Source: Leeuwenhoekiella parthenopeia
Lineage (GTDB): Bacteria; Bacteroidota; Bacteroidia; Flavobacteriales; Flavobacteriaceae
Assembly: GCF_020782115.1 (NCBI RefSeq)
Contig: NZ_JAJGMW010000003.1
Location: 240,872 to 304,871 of the forward strand
DNA: 64,000 nt
Direction of reading: 5' to 3'
How positions within the stretch are numbered: the stretch's first letter is position 1; each line of letters begins with the position of its first letter. Positions 1 through 8,633 of the stretch are shown piece after piece. Below the pieces are notes generated by a model that was not told where the DNA came from, ran no database searches, and was given only the letters and a program-made list of their open reading frames with translations. A program made the position numbers and the translations under genes.

Positions 1-1699
1 CGTGCTGCATCGCAACACTGCTAGCCGGGGTATAACGGGCAAATTCACAACTTTCCAACAGTTTGAGGAAGCTTGCCGTAGTTTCTACCGTTACTCCGCG
101 TTCCTGTAATAACTGGCTGATACGCTCTTTACTCATCTCACTGGTTTGGATATTGAGCCTTGCCTTAAGGTAATTGTGCAAACATTTCTCTAAAGCCAGA
201 TAAAACGCGGTCTGATCGCCCAAATTCTTTTTGGCATCGCCCAGGTATTTGCGCGCCAGTTTATCTGCCTTGCGCAATCTGTTGCCTTTAATGTCATTTT
301 GATATTCACGTCTCTTACGACCAAAAAATATCACCAGCGGAATCAAAAGAACCGGTGTTCCCAGCATACTCCAGAAGATTGTGCTGCCAAAAAAAGATTC
401 CTGATTTTTTGAGATGAGGTTTGCCTCCGATTTGATGTAGCTAAATTGCTTCTGAGCCTCAACCGGCACTTTATTGTTGTTTTGTGCCAGAGTAGCAGGG
501 CCATTCTCCACATCAATGATAATTTCATCGCTGCTCAGGGTTTTGTATTGCTCTGTCGCCGGGTCAAAGTAGGAGAAATTTATAGGCGGAATAGGATAAT
601 TCCCCTTTTGCTGAGGCACGATGGTATAACGCTGTGCATTTTTACCACTCATCCCATTAACAGAAACCCGAATATCCTGCTCGTTTTCGGGCTCGTAAAC
701 TTCCAGAGAACTGGGCAATTTAGGCTTGGGCAGATTAAACAGTTTCAGGTTGCCATTACCTTTAGCACTTATGGTAAGATCTAGAGCTTCCTGCGCATCC
801 AATTTGGTTTTACTAGCTGTAACGTCAAAATCAAAAGTTCCTACGGCTCCGGTAAAGCTTTCAGGTTTTCCGGCTTCAGGAAGGGGCTTCACCTTTACTT
901 TTCGCGTAGGCGCACTCACCTTAATCTGTGCCGGACGCAGAATGCGCATCCCAAATATATCACGGCGATTGGTAGGAGCTTCCACATTGATATTAAGCGC
1001 AAGCGGCTCTATGGTGAGTTCGCCGGTTTTTTGAGGATACAACAACGTACGTCTTAAAATCACATAGCGATAGGGCTTACCGTTAAAGCTGCCATCGTAA
1101 ATTTTAAACTGCTTTTCATCAATACTTTGATTCCAGAAGTCCGAAAATTTTGGAGCTTCAACCTCATTCCAGCCGGTCACAGATGTTTCTCTGGAAACGT
1201 ACAATTTGTACACGACCGTAAATGCTTCATTGAGATAGGGATCAGATTTTGAAACCTCAGCAACCAAATGCACATTTTCTGCCGCTGCAACCGCAGGATC
1301 ATTAGGATCTTTGGGTACATCAACGGCTCCTGTCACAGTAATCTCTACCGGAAGGGTTTTATAGGTAGTACCGTCAATATCAATCTCAGCCTGACCTATT
1401 TTTAATTTTCCGGTGGCATTAGGCTGTAAAAAGTAGGAGAAGGTCTTCGAAAAACTTGCCCTCCCGTTTACCCATTGTTTGCTGATGCTTTGGTTAGGAC
1501 CACCCACAACGGTAAATCCCTGAAAACTGGGTGGTCTAAAATTGTCACCATCCTGATTCATCTCAAAATCTACACGCAGACGCTCATTGACTCCAAGCGT
1601 CTCTTTACTCACCCGGGCATCAAATTCCACCTGAGACCAGGCCGTAAATCCTGAAAAAATCAGGATCAGTAAAAGTTTTAACTGCATCTTCATCATCAT
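1..1699 (-). CDS. batD: BatD family protein (aerotolerance operon), 3' end cut by window edge
   Basis: I translated this minus-strand frame by hand; it is open to the window edge after about 566 codons, so nearly the whole protein is present. It starts at ATG 1699 (a run of three Met codons) with a signal peptide ending around FTAWSQ. Long beta-rich periplasmic segments follow, then one membrane helix at about residues 440-462, a basic stretch (GRKRRE) and a helical cytoplasmic tail. This is the BatD architecture. BatD is thought to act with the BatA/BatB VWA proteins at the inner membrane; its molecular role is unproven. It is the last visible gene of the operon, 22 bp after batC. batE would be expected just outside the window. 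Confidence 0.88.
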   Translation of the reverse strand, partial: MMMKMQLKLLLILIFSGFTAWSQVEFDARVSKETLGVNERLRVDFEMNQDGDNFRPPSFQGFTVVGGPNQSISKQWVNGRASFSKTFSYFLQPNATGKLKIGQAEIDIDGTTYKTLPVEITVTGAVDVPKDPNDPAVAAAENVHLVAEVSKSDPYLNEAFTVVYKLYVSRETSVTGWNEVEAPKFSDFWNQSIDEKQFKIYDGSFNGKPYRYVILRRTLLYPQKTGELTIEPLALNINVEAPTNRRDIFGMRILRPAQIKVSAPTRKVKVKPLPEAGKPESFTGAVGTFDFDVTASKTKLDAQEALDLTISAKGNGNLKLFNLPKPKLPSSLEVYEPENEQDIRVSVNGMSGKNAQRYTIVPQQKGNYPIPPINFSYFDPATEQYKTLSSDEIIIDVENGPATLAQNNNKVPVEAQKQFSYIKSEANLISKNQESFFGSTIFWSMLGTPVLLIPLVIFFGRKRREYQNDIKGNRLRKADKLARKYLGDAKKNLGDQTAFYLALEKCLHNYLKARLNIQTSEMSKERISQLLQERGVTVETTASFLKLLESCEFARYTPASSVAMQH

Positions 1700-1721
1700 T
1701 GCTGCTTTTAACTTAAACTAA

Positions 1722-2567
1722 TTACCAGTCTTTATCTGTTTTTACTTTGGCACCTTTAACTTTCTCGGCATTTATTTTTTCCTGTACCTTATTTTCTTCA
1801 TTCTTCATGGCCTCAAGCAAGCTTTTTACCTGCTGGGGTGAAAGCTGTCCCTGACCCGGCTGTGGCTTAGGCTGTTCTTTAGGTTTGTCACCGTTTTCTC
1901 CTTGATCTTTCTGATCGCCTTCCCCGTCCTTAGGTTTGCCTTTATCTTCCTCTTTATCCTCGCCTTTGTCGCTCTCTTTGTCTCCGTCACCCTCTTTAGG
2001 CTTACCATCATCGCTTTCCTTGTCGTCGCCTTCTCCATTCTGATCTTTCTGATCCTGGTTTTGGTCCTGATTCTCATCGTCTTTATTATCGTCACCGCCG
2101 CCGCCGTTTTTCTCTTCCTCTTTTTTAGCAAGGGCTAAATTGTAACGGGTCTCGTCATCTGTAGGATCGTTGCGCAAGGCATTTTTATAAGCCTCTACAG
2201 CTTTCTTATAATCTTTTTGCTGATAGAATGCATTACCCAGGTTATGATAAGCTTTATGCTTCTCTGCTTTGGTTGTGGCTACTTCAGCTGCCTGAAGGTA
2301 GCGTGTCATACCCTCATCATACTTTTTGTTTCGGTAGTAGTTGTTGCCCATATTGTATTTTGCCGCCACATTTCCCGGGTCTTTAGCAACAGCTTTGCGA
2401 TACGAGGTTTCGGCAGCAGAAAATTCTTTAGACACAAACTCTTTATTGCCTTCAGCAACAAAATCCTGTGCCTCGAGAATGGCAGGATTGGGTTTTTCGC
2501 TTTGCGCGAAAAGACTCCCACTCATCAATACTGTAAAAATTGCTACTAGTTTAATCGCTCTCTTCAT
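1722..2567 (-). CDS. batC: BatC family TPR protein
   Basis: 281 aa from ATG 2567. An upstream in-frame start at 2654 lies inside batB and would hide the signal peptide, so I chose the internal Met followed by a hydrophobic segment ending SGSLFAQ. TPR repeats occupy roughly residues 35-135. After them comes a strikingly low-complexity Asp/Glu/Lys/Gln/Gly segment (about 140-225), then a Pro/Gln linker and a charged C-terminal helix. The start is 10 bp after the batB stop, so the two are probably cotranscribed. In this family the TPR domain is thought to scaffold the Bat complex in the periplasm. The charged segment explains a spurious hydrophobic antisense reading frame here. Confidence 0.85.
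   Translation of the reverse strand: MKRAIKLVAIFTVLMSGSLFAQSEKPNPAILEAQDFVAEGNKEFVSKEFSAAETSYRKAVAKDPGNVAAKYNMGNNYYRNKKYDEGMTRYLQAAEVATTKAEKHKAYHNLGNAFYQQKDYKKAVEAYKNALRNDPTDDETRYNLALAKKEEEKNGGGGDDNKDDENQDQNQDQKDQNGEGDDKESDDGKPKEGDGDKESDKGEDKEEDKGKPKDGEGDQKDQGENGDKPKEQPKPQPGQGQLSPQQVKSLLEAMKNEENKVQEKINAEKVKGAKVKTDKDW
2493..2513 (+). repeat. TTTTCGCTTTGCG palindrome-family copy inside batC
   Basis: Core TTTTCGCTTTGCGCGAAAAG, near-palindromic, lying across the batC signal-peptide cleavage region. Confidence 0.5.
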
Positions 2568-2577
2568 CTTCAAAATC

Positions 2578-3627
2578 CTATTTTTCTTTTTTGTTTTCGT
2601 TAAATAAGTTGAGTTTACGTACCCAGGCGGTTTTACGCTCAAGCAGAAACACATCCAAAAATAACAAGAATAATGCCGCGCCTACAAACCACTGAAACTG
2701 GTCTTTAAAGTCGGCAAATTGCTTGGCCTCAAACTCTTTTTTATCCATCTGGCCAAAAGCGGTGCTCATCTTGTCAACCACTTGCTGAGTGCTGTTGCCA
2801 TCGATGTATTCTCCATTAGCCTCATTGGCGATTTCCTGCAAGGTTTCAGGATTGAGCTTTGTGATCACCGTCTCGCCTTCCTGATCTTTTTTGTACGACT
2901 GCACCACACCATTACGTTTTATGGGAATGCGCTCTCCGGCTTCGGTACCTACGCCTATGGTAAAAATACGAATGCCCTCTTCCTGTGCAGACTCTGCAAT
3001 CGCTGCGGCATTACCTGCGTGATCTTCCCCGTCTGATATGATTACCAAAACCCGGTTGGTCTGTTCGGCATCATCATAATAGGTTTTGGCCAACTCAATA
3101 GCGTCTTTGATTGCCGTTCCCTGACTCGAAAGCATATCGGTATTCATCGCGTTGAGGAACATTTTGGCACTGCTGTAATCGGTCGTGATGGGCAATTGCG
3201 GATACGCGCTACCGGCATAGGCGATAATTCCCACGCGGTCGCTTCCCAGGTTGTTGATGATTTGGGTTACCAGCTGCTTGGCTTTTTCCATACGGCTGGG
3301 CGCAATATCTTCGGCATCCATACTTTTAGACACGTCAACGGCAAACACCACATCAACTCCCTCTCGTTTTACCGTCTCGAGCTTGGTGCCAATCTTGGGG
3401 TTTACCAGCGCAATAGCCATAAGCGCGATAGCCAGACAAATCAAAACCAGTTTTAAAACCGGCTTAAAAACCGAGCGCTGTGGGGTAAGGGCACCCAGTA
3501 ACTCGCGGTTGGCTACAAAGCGTTTTTGCGCATTGCGTTTCCAGAGGCTTACTGCCAGAAACAGCAGTACCACCACCGGAATGGCAAGCAGGGCCCAAAA
3601 CCATATTTTTTCTTCCAATAAATACAT
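2578..3627 (-). CDS. batB: BatB, membrane VWA-domain protein
   Basis: 349 aa. Two N-terminal membrane helices (about residues 8-28 and 57-75) precede a von Willebrand A domain with a complete MIDAS motif DVSKS (D98, S100, S102) and a later ISDGEDH acidic loop. A C-terminal helix lies at about 315-332. This is the classic BatB/BatA layout: a metal-dependent protein-interaction domain on the periplasmic face, anchored at both ends. It lies between batA (110-bp gap) and batC (10-bp gap). BatA and BatB are paralogs; this assignment rests on order (second VWA gene, directly before the TPR gene). Confidence 0.9.
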   Translation of the reverse strand: MYLLEEKIWFWALLAIPVVVLLFLAVSLWKRNAQKRFVANRELLGALTPQRSVFKPVLKLVLICLAIALMAIALVNPKIGTKLETVKREGVDVVFAVDVSKSMDAEDIAPSRMEKAKQLVTQIINNLGSDRVGIIAYAGSAYPQLPITTDYSSAKMFLNAMNTDMLSSQGTAIKDAIELAKTYYDDAEQTNRVLVIISDGEDHAGNAAAIAESAQEEGIRIFTIGVGTEAGERIPIKRNGVVQSYKKDQEGETVITKLNPETLQEIANEANGEYIDGNSTQQVVDKMSTAFGQMDKKEFEAKQFADFKDQFQWFVGAALFLLFLDVFLLERKTAWVRKLNLFNENKKEK

Positions 3628-3737
3628 AGAAGCTTATCTATTATTATTGTTATTATTTATTTTTTCGAATCTGCTTCGATGCCAAATTCAGCTTGTTGCA
3701 TCATTTGAATTTCACTCAGCAGCCGTTATAAAATCTT

Positions 3738-4742
3738 CTACACAAAACTCCTGAAAACCGTGAAGCGCAACAGCAATTCAAACAAAAGCAACAGCCCTGC
3801 CAAAATCACCAGCGGACGATACTTTTCTTCATAATTGGTGTACTTAAACTCTTCGACATCTGTCTTTTCAAGCTTATTGATTTCGGCATAAATCTGCTCC
3901 AGTTTTTCGTTATCCGTCGCCCGGAAATACAATCCGCCGGTCTCGTCTGCAATCGTTTTGAGCAATTCCTCGTCAATTTCAACCGGGATTCTTCCGTAAA
4001 TAAAACTTCCGTCAGATCTTATATTTGTGGGCGAAAGCGCTGTCCCGTTTGTCCCCAGACCTATAGTATACACTTTAATGCCGTATTCCTGAGCAAGCTC
4101 ACTGGCTATAGCAGGCTCAATAAAACCGGCGTTATTCACCCCATCGGTCATCAAGATGATCACCTTGCTGATGGCCTTACTATCTTTTAAACGGTTAACC
4201 GACGTTGCCAGACCCATCCCGATAGCTGTACCGCCTTCAATGATGCTGTTGTACTGTACATCTTCGAGCGAACTCAACACAATGGCTTTATCGCTGGTGA
4301 TGGGTGTACGCGTATAGCTTTCACCCGCATATTCCACCAGACCAATACGATCGTTGGGACGCTGGCGGATAAATTCTGCAGCCACATCCTTTAACGCATC
4401 AAGCCTGTTAGGCCGTAAATCACGCGCAAGCATACTCGCCGAAACGTCAATCGCAATCACGATATCTATACCTCGTGTGGTTTTAGAGCGCGTTGACACA
4501 TCAACATTACGTGGACGCGCCAGAGCGGTTATGAGACAGGCCAAAGCGAGTAATCTTAAAATAAAGAGCACGGGCCGCAGCTTTGCCAGCAAACCACTTC
4601 CTGCTTTAAAACCTTTGAGGCTCGAAAGTTTTACCTGTGCCGTGAGTTTATTCCGTTTCAGGAAATACCAGAGCGCAGCAATTGGCAAAGCCAAAAGCAG
4701 CCAGAAAAATTCAGGATTTTGAAATTCAAAATTACTTAACAT
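3738..4742 (-). CDS. batA: BatA, membrane VWA-domain protein
   Basis: 334 aa. It has an N-terminal helix at about residues 11-27, a second around 58-74, then a VWA domain with MIDAS DVSAS (D99, S101, S103) and MTDGVNN further on. A C-terminal membrane helix is followed by a short basic tail. The start overlaps the 3' end of the preceding gene by 11 nt, indicating translational coupling. The 110 bp downstream, before batB, is AT-rich and holds nothing I recognise. It is a paralog of the neighbouring batB. In this family the pair is linked to oxidative-stress tolerance and envelope integrity in Bacteroides and Leptospira; the biochemical activity is unknown. Confidence 0.9.
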   Translation of the reverse strand: MLSNFEFQNPEFFWLLLALPIAALWYFLKRNKLTAQVKLSSLKGFKAGSGLLAKLRPVLFILRLLALACLITALARPRNVDVSTRSKTTRGIDIVIAIDVSASMLARDLRPNRLDALKDVAAEFIRQRPNDRIGLVEYAGESYTRTPITSDKAIVLSSLEDVQYNSIIEGGTAIGMGLATSVNRLKDSKAISKVIILMTDGVNNAGFIEPAIASELAQEYGIKVYTIGLGTNGTALSPTNIRSDGSFIYGRIPVEIDEELLKTIADETGGLYFRATDNEKLEQIYAEINKLEKTDVEEFKYTNYEEKYRPLVILAGLLLLFELLLRFTVFRSFV

Positions 4743-6417
4743 TAGTAGGTACTGTTTTTTGAAGTTCTACTGAATTGATGATGCGTTGCGCCATCTGAGC
4801 GGCATACTGATCGTCTTCACGCCAGGCTACCAGCACCTGCTGAAGCACTCCCGGAGTTGTGAAAAGCAGGAGTTCATATTCACCGGCATCAAAGTTTTTC
4901 TTATTCAAGGTCTGCGGGAACTCACCCGAGCCAAAAACACGTAAGCCTTCCGTTCCTTCAGGGGTCGTGTATTTTTCGGTTTTAACAACCAGATTTTTAG
5001 CGCCGCTGGCTTCAAGAGTGCTAATCATTCCCTGAACCGCGCCATCCAAATTAGCTTCTTCCTTGCTGTTAAAACGCGCATTGTTTACTACTACATAAAA
5101 CTGGTCAATAAGACTTCCGTAGGCAAATGAATTCATATTAACCTGCATCGCAATGGAATCAGGCAGAGGCACTACGGTGCGCTCCAGCACGCGGGGCGTA
5201 CTTACAATAACGGGCGGATAGCCGTATTCACTGCGCACCCAATCGCCTTCCAGCAAATCTTTAGACGGGTGACCTATGAAGTTGTCTTTTACAAAATCAA
5301 AGCCTTTGGTGGCGATTAAAATACCGGTTGAGATTAGCAGTATGGCAAAGACTCCCAGCACGCCGGTAAGAATCAATTTGCGCTTGCGGCGTTTGGCCAA
5401 AGCTTCGCGGTAGGCGGCATCGCGCATCAGTTCCTCTTCGGTAGGCTCGGGAATTGATTCTTTGGTTTCCTTTACAATTTCTTCAGCCACAAGACGGTCT
5501 GCCTGCGCCTGGCCTTCACCAGGTACAGTACGTGCGAACTTGGTAAGATCGGCACGTTTTAATATCTGGTCAAGCTTTAGAATGGTCTCTTTGCTCAGGT
5601 CAATTCTACCCTTCTGCTTCTCTTCAAGCAGGCGTTCAATAAGTTCACCCGAAGTACTTTCCATAGAACGGTCGTAAACTTCCTCGTCCAGGTAATGCCG
5701 TACAATATCGGTAAGTTTGGAATAATAGGCTTTTGAAACTTCCTGGTCAGAAAGTCCGCGACCCGGGGTTTTGAATTCCTCATCAAGCGCTTTAAGCGAA
5801 ACCATCGCCTGCTCAAAAGGAGGCAGTTTGCGCTCAGCTTCCGCCTTTTTGCGATTGCGTCTAATGATAAAAAACAGGAAAACACCAATTACAATCGCAA
5901 GAATTAAAAAGTACAACAAATACTCCCAGATTTTACTGGTAGCACGTTCAACCTCCACAATTTCCTTGATATCGTAAAGACCCTGCTTGGTAGTATCTAC
6001 TAAGACATTATTAACCTCAACCCGAATCGAATCGGTATAAAACGGCTGCTGATTGATGCTGATTACCTGCCGCGGAATGGTATAACTCCCGCTGTCAAAC
6101 TGGGTAAGCCCGTAACGCTTGATCAGGTTCATTTTGGCTCCCGCAAATGAAGTGTCTGTTTTGTAGGTTTCGATTAACTCGAGCGGTACAAAGCTTTGAC
6201 CTTCGGGAAACATAACAAGATCTGTAGAGTCTGCCTCGACATTTACGGTATAGGTTATTTGCTCGCCAATGAGAATGTTTGTGCTGTCAACCGCAGCTTT
6301 CACCTGCTGCGCCTTTAGATCACTTCCGCTTAAAACAAGCAGTATAAAAAGTCCCAAATAGAAAAATTTGGTCTTCAGGTTGCCAAAAATTAGGGTTGTT
6401 TTAGGCTTATCGTTCAT
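4732..6417 (-). CDS. Bat-operon membrane protein with BatD-like N-terminal domain
   Basis: 561 aa. It has a hydrophobic signal/anchor at about residues 17-36, then a beta-rich exported domain beginning with a short segment like the start of BatD (an Asp-Ser-Thr-Asn type strand). A membrane helix lies around 163-187, followed by a long charged helical cytoplasmic segment (EEVYDRSMES, RADLTKFAR). That segment resembles the C-terminal part of DUF4381-like proteins that lie between DUF58 and BatA genes. Another helix around 345-368 precedes a C-terminal exported domain of about 190 residues that I do not recognise. It overlaps batA by 11 nt and follows the DUF58 gene by 7 nt, so it is integral to the operon. 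Function is inferred only from context. Confidence 0.7.
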   Translation of the reverse strand: MNDKPKTTLIFGNLKTKFFYLGLFILLVLSGSDLKAQQVKAAVDSTNILIGEQITYTVNVEADSTDLVMFPEGQSFVPLELIETYKTDTSFAGAKMNLIKRYGLTQFDSGSYTIPRQVISINQQPFYTDSIRVEVNNVLVDTTKQGLYDIKEIVEVERATSKIWEYLLYFLILAIVIGVFLFFIIRRNRKKAEAERKLPPFEQAMVSLKALDEEFKTPGRGLSDQEVSKAYYSKLTDIVRHYLDEEVYDRSMESTSGELIERLLEEKQKGRIDLSKETILKLDQILKRADLTKFARTVPGEGQAQADRLVAEEIVKETKESIPEPTEEELMRDAAYREALAKRRKRKLILTGVLGVFAILLISTGILIATKGFDFVKDNFIGHPSKDLLEGDWVRSEYGYPPVIVSTPRVLERTVVPLPDSIAMQVNMNSFAYGSLIDQFYVVVNNARFNSKEEANLDGAVQGMISTLEASGAKNLVVKTEKYTTPEGTEGLRVFGSGEFPQTLNKKNFDAGEYELLLFTTPGVLQQVLVAWREDDQYAAQMAQRIINSVELQKTVPTNVK

Positions 6418-6424
6418 CGTATAT

Positions 6425-7291
6425 CTATCCTCTTCTTTTAAAATAACCTAGTAATTTTTTTACATAACTTTCATCGGTACGCACATCGATGACGCCTGCC
6501 CCGCTGCGGGTAAAGCTTTCTTTAAAATAGCCTACACGGTCGCGGTAATATTTGGCGTAGTTGTCGCGCACTTTTCGCGAAGTGGTATTGACTAAAAGCA
6601 ATTCGCCGGTTTCTTCATCTTCCATCTGTACCACGCCCAGACTGGGGATTTCTTCTTCCCTGCGGTCGTAAATGCGAATACCGGTAATGTCGTGACGTTT
6701 GGCGGCAATTTTCATCGTATCGTTATAATCGTCTGCGATAAAGTCTGAAAGCACAAAAACAATGGCTTTCTTTTTCATCACGCTCGATAAAAATTTAAGC
6801 GCCTGAGCCACATCGGTACGTTTACTTTTAGGTTTAAACTCGAGCAGTTCGCGTATAATGCGCAATACGTGCGACTTTCCTTTTTTAGGCGGAATGTAGA
6901 GCTCAATGCCGTCTGAAAATAAAATCAAACCGATTTTATCGTTGTTTTGAAGCGCCGAAAAAGCAAGCGTCGCTGCGATTTCGGTTACAATTTCCGATTT
7001 AAACTGCTGGTCTGTACCGAAAAATTCGGAGCCACTCACATCTGCAATAAGCATCATGGTGAGTTCGCGCTCCTCTTCAAAAACCTTTACAAAAGGCTCA
7101 CTGTATCGGGCGGTGACATTCCAGTCTATATTACGCACATCATCGCCAAACTGATACTGCCGCACTTCACTAAAGGTCATGCCACGCCCCTTAAAGGTAG
7201 AATGGTATTCCCCTCCAAAAATATGATCAGACAGTCGCCTGGTCTTAATCTCTATCTTGCGTACTTTTTTTAAAAGTTCTTTAGTATCCAT
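6425..7291 (-). CDS. DUF58 domain protein (VWA-like)
   Basis: 288 aa, full length for the family. The DUF58 signature is seen around residues 45-60 (YQFGDDVRNIDWN), preceded by the conserved helix with GRGMTFSEVR. A VWA-like fold follows with ADVSGSE (MIDAS-like DxSGS) and VLSDF. There is no membrane helix, so it is cytoplasmic. DUF58 proteins are regularly encoded next to a MoxR ATPase and the BatA/B genes, as here, and are presumed adaptors or substrates of the MoxR ATPase. The 130-bp gap to moxR contains two inverted GC-rich repeat elements. Confidence 0.9.
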   Translation of the reverse strand: MDTKELLKKVRKIEIKTRRLSDHIFGGEYHSTFKGRGMTFSEVRQYQFGDDVRNIDWNVTARYSEPFVKVFEEERELTMMLIADVSGSEFFGTDQQFKSEIVTEIAATLAFSALQNNDKIGLILFSDGIELYIPPKKGKSHVLRIIRELLEFKPKSKRTDVAQALKFLSSVMKKKAIVFVLSDFIADDYNDTMKIAAKRHDITGIRIYDRREEEIPSLGVVQMEDEETGELLLVNTTSRKVRDNYAKYYRDRVGYFKESFTRSGAGVIDVRTDESYVKKLLGYFKRRG

Positions 7292-7293
7292 AG

Positions 7294-7318
7294 GCCCCCT
7301 GACCCCCGAAGGGGGAAT
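7294..7318 (+). repeat. GC-rich interspersed palindromic element, copy A
   Basis: 25 nt: G, five C, T, GA, five C, GAA, five G, AAT. The C5/G5 arms can form a hairpin. A second copy in inverted orientation lies at 7398-7422 with changes only in the short linkers. Related C5/G5 intergenic elements are, as I recall, common in flavobacterial genomes. The two copies fill most of the moxR-DUF58 gap and could pair with each other in the mRNA. Confidence 0.8.
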
Positions 7319-7397
7319 TATGCGTTACTATTTTTTGATTAGTATTCAAATCAATTCTGTTTTCAGAAATTTTCAAGAATTTTTTAGCCTGATTACC

Positions 7398-7422
7398 ATT
7401 CCCCCACTGGGGGTTAGGGGGC
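7398..7422 (-). repeat. GC-rich interspersed palindromic element, copy B (inverted)
   Basis: Reverse complement of copy A at 7294 apart from linker bases. Its terminal base pair supplies the first base of the moxR stop codon (TAG, 7424-7422 on the minus strand), so the element abuts or slightly invades the end of moxR. Confidence 0.8.
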
Positions 7423-8426
7423 TAAGGCACTTCGATCTCGTTTACGATCTTATTGATGATTTCTTCGGTGGTGACGTTTTCGGCCTCTGCCTCGTAGGTG
7501 ATTCCGATACGGTGGCGCAACACGTCGTGTACGATGGCACGTACATCTTCAGGAATTACATAACCGCGCCCTTTTATAAAGGCATAACATTTTGCTGCCG
7601 TAGCCAGATTGATACTACCCCGTGGAGACGAACCAAAGCTGATGAGTGGTTTTAGATCGGCCAATTTGTAGTTTTCAGGATAACGGGTCGCGAAGATGAT
7701 ATCCAAAATGTATTTTTCGATTTTTTCGTCCATATAAACCTCACGCACTGCTTCCTGAGCACGTAAAATCTGCTCTACAGAAACTACGGGATTTACCTTC
7801 TCGTAAGATCCTTTTAGATTTTGGCGGATGATGAGTTGTTCTTCGGCGTGTTTTGGATAATCAATAACGGTTTTCAACATAAAACGGTCAACCTGAGCTT
7901 CAGGCAGTGGATAGGTACCTTCCTGCTCCACCGGGTTTTGAGTTGCCATTACCAGAAAGGGTGCATCCAGTTTAAAAGTCTCATCGCCAATGGTCACCTG
8001 CTTTTCCTGCATGGCCTCAAGCAGGGCACTCTGAACCTTTGCCGGAGCACGGTTGATCTCATCTGCCAGTACAAAGTTGGCAAAGATGGGTCCCTTTTTT
8101 ATGCTGAAGTCATTCAGCTTCATATTGTAGATGAGTGTACCCACCACGTCTGCCGGAAGCAAATCGGGCGTAAACTGAATACGGCTAAAACTCCCGTGAA
8201 CAGCTTGTGAAAGCGTGTTGATCGCCAGTGTTTTGGCCAGACCCGGAACCCCTTCGAGTAAAATGTGACCCCGACCCAAAAGGCCTATCAAAAGTCTTTC
8301 GACCATATGCTTTTGACCTACGATGACCTTATTCATCTCCATCGTCAGGATTTTCACAAAAGCACTTTCTCTTTCAATCTTTTCATTGATGGCTCCAATA
8401 TCAACAGATGCGCCGGTATTTTCCAT
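7422..8426 (-). CDS. MoxR-family AAA+ ATPase
   Basis: 334 aa, typical MoxR length. Walker A is GVPGLAKT (residues 59-66), Walker B is LADEIN, followed by RAPAKVQSALLEAMQE and the sensor-1 region ATQNPVEQEGTYPLPEAQ, the usual MoxR signature. It is a cytoplasmic chaperone-like ATPase that probably acts on the DUF58 and VWA proteins encoded downstream. As first gene of the operon its upstream region (8427-8633) should hold the promoter. I see no convincing TAnnTTTG box there but do see overlapping inverted repeats. The stop codon is contributed by a GC-rich repeat element. Confidence 0.93.
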   Translation of the reverse strand: MENTGASVDIGAINEKIERESAFVKILTMEMNKVIVGQKHMVERLLIGLLGRGHILLEGVPGLAKTLAINTLSQAVHGSFSRIQFTPDLLPADVVGTLIYNMKLNDFSIKKGPIFANFVLADEINRAPAKVQSALLEAMQEKQVTIGDETFKLDAPFLVMATQNPVEQEGTYPLPEAQVDRFMLKTVIDYPKHAEEQLIIRQNLKGSYEKVNPVVSVEQILRAQEAVREVYMDEKIEKYILDIIFATRYPENYKLADLKPLISFGSSPRGSINLATAAKCYAFIKGRGYVIPEDVRAIVHDVLRHRIGITYEAEAENVTTEEIINKIVNEIEVP

Positions 8427-8510
8427 AATTTATATGCTATTAATGTATATTTTACATTCTAAAGGTTAACTTTTCTTCAGAACGATTGCGTTAAGCTATC
8501 GTTAAAACCC

Positions 8511-8557
8511 CAGCCAGTGTTCACATTAGAAACCACTTGGCTGCAGTGCCTCTAATG
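8511..8557. other. Overlapping inverted repeats upstream of moxR
   Basis: Two inverted repeats interlock: CAGCCAGTG (8511-8519) with CACTTGGCTG (8534-8543, one bulged base), and CATTAGA (8524-8530) with TCTAATG (8551-8557). The arms alternate, so both stems can form together only as a pseudoknot, or they are alternatives. They lie between the moxR start and the terminator of the DUF4382 gene. They could be a transcript leader structure or protein-binding sites; no function is shown. Confidence 0.35.
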
Positions 8558-8581
8558 ACTGATTTTAGAGTAAATTGTTGC

Positions 8582-8612
8582 AAAAAAAAAGCAATCTTCT
8601 CAGATTGCTTTT
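8582..8612 (-). terminator. Rho-independent terminator of the DUF4382 gene
   Basis: An 11-bp stem (AAAAGCAATCT / AGATTGCTTTT) with a 4-nt loop lies 22 bp after the stop of the minus-strand gene. On that strand it is followed by a run of T. Confidence 0.85.
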
Positions 8613-8633
8613 CAAATATACAGTATTTAAGGC

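Noticed and set aside
1902..2138. Hydrophobic plus-strand reading frame opposite batC
   Set aside because: It is the antisense of the Lys/Asp/Glu-rich segment of batC, which makes Phe/Ile/Val-rich products by chance. No start signal or independent support.
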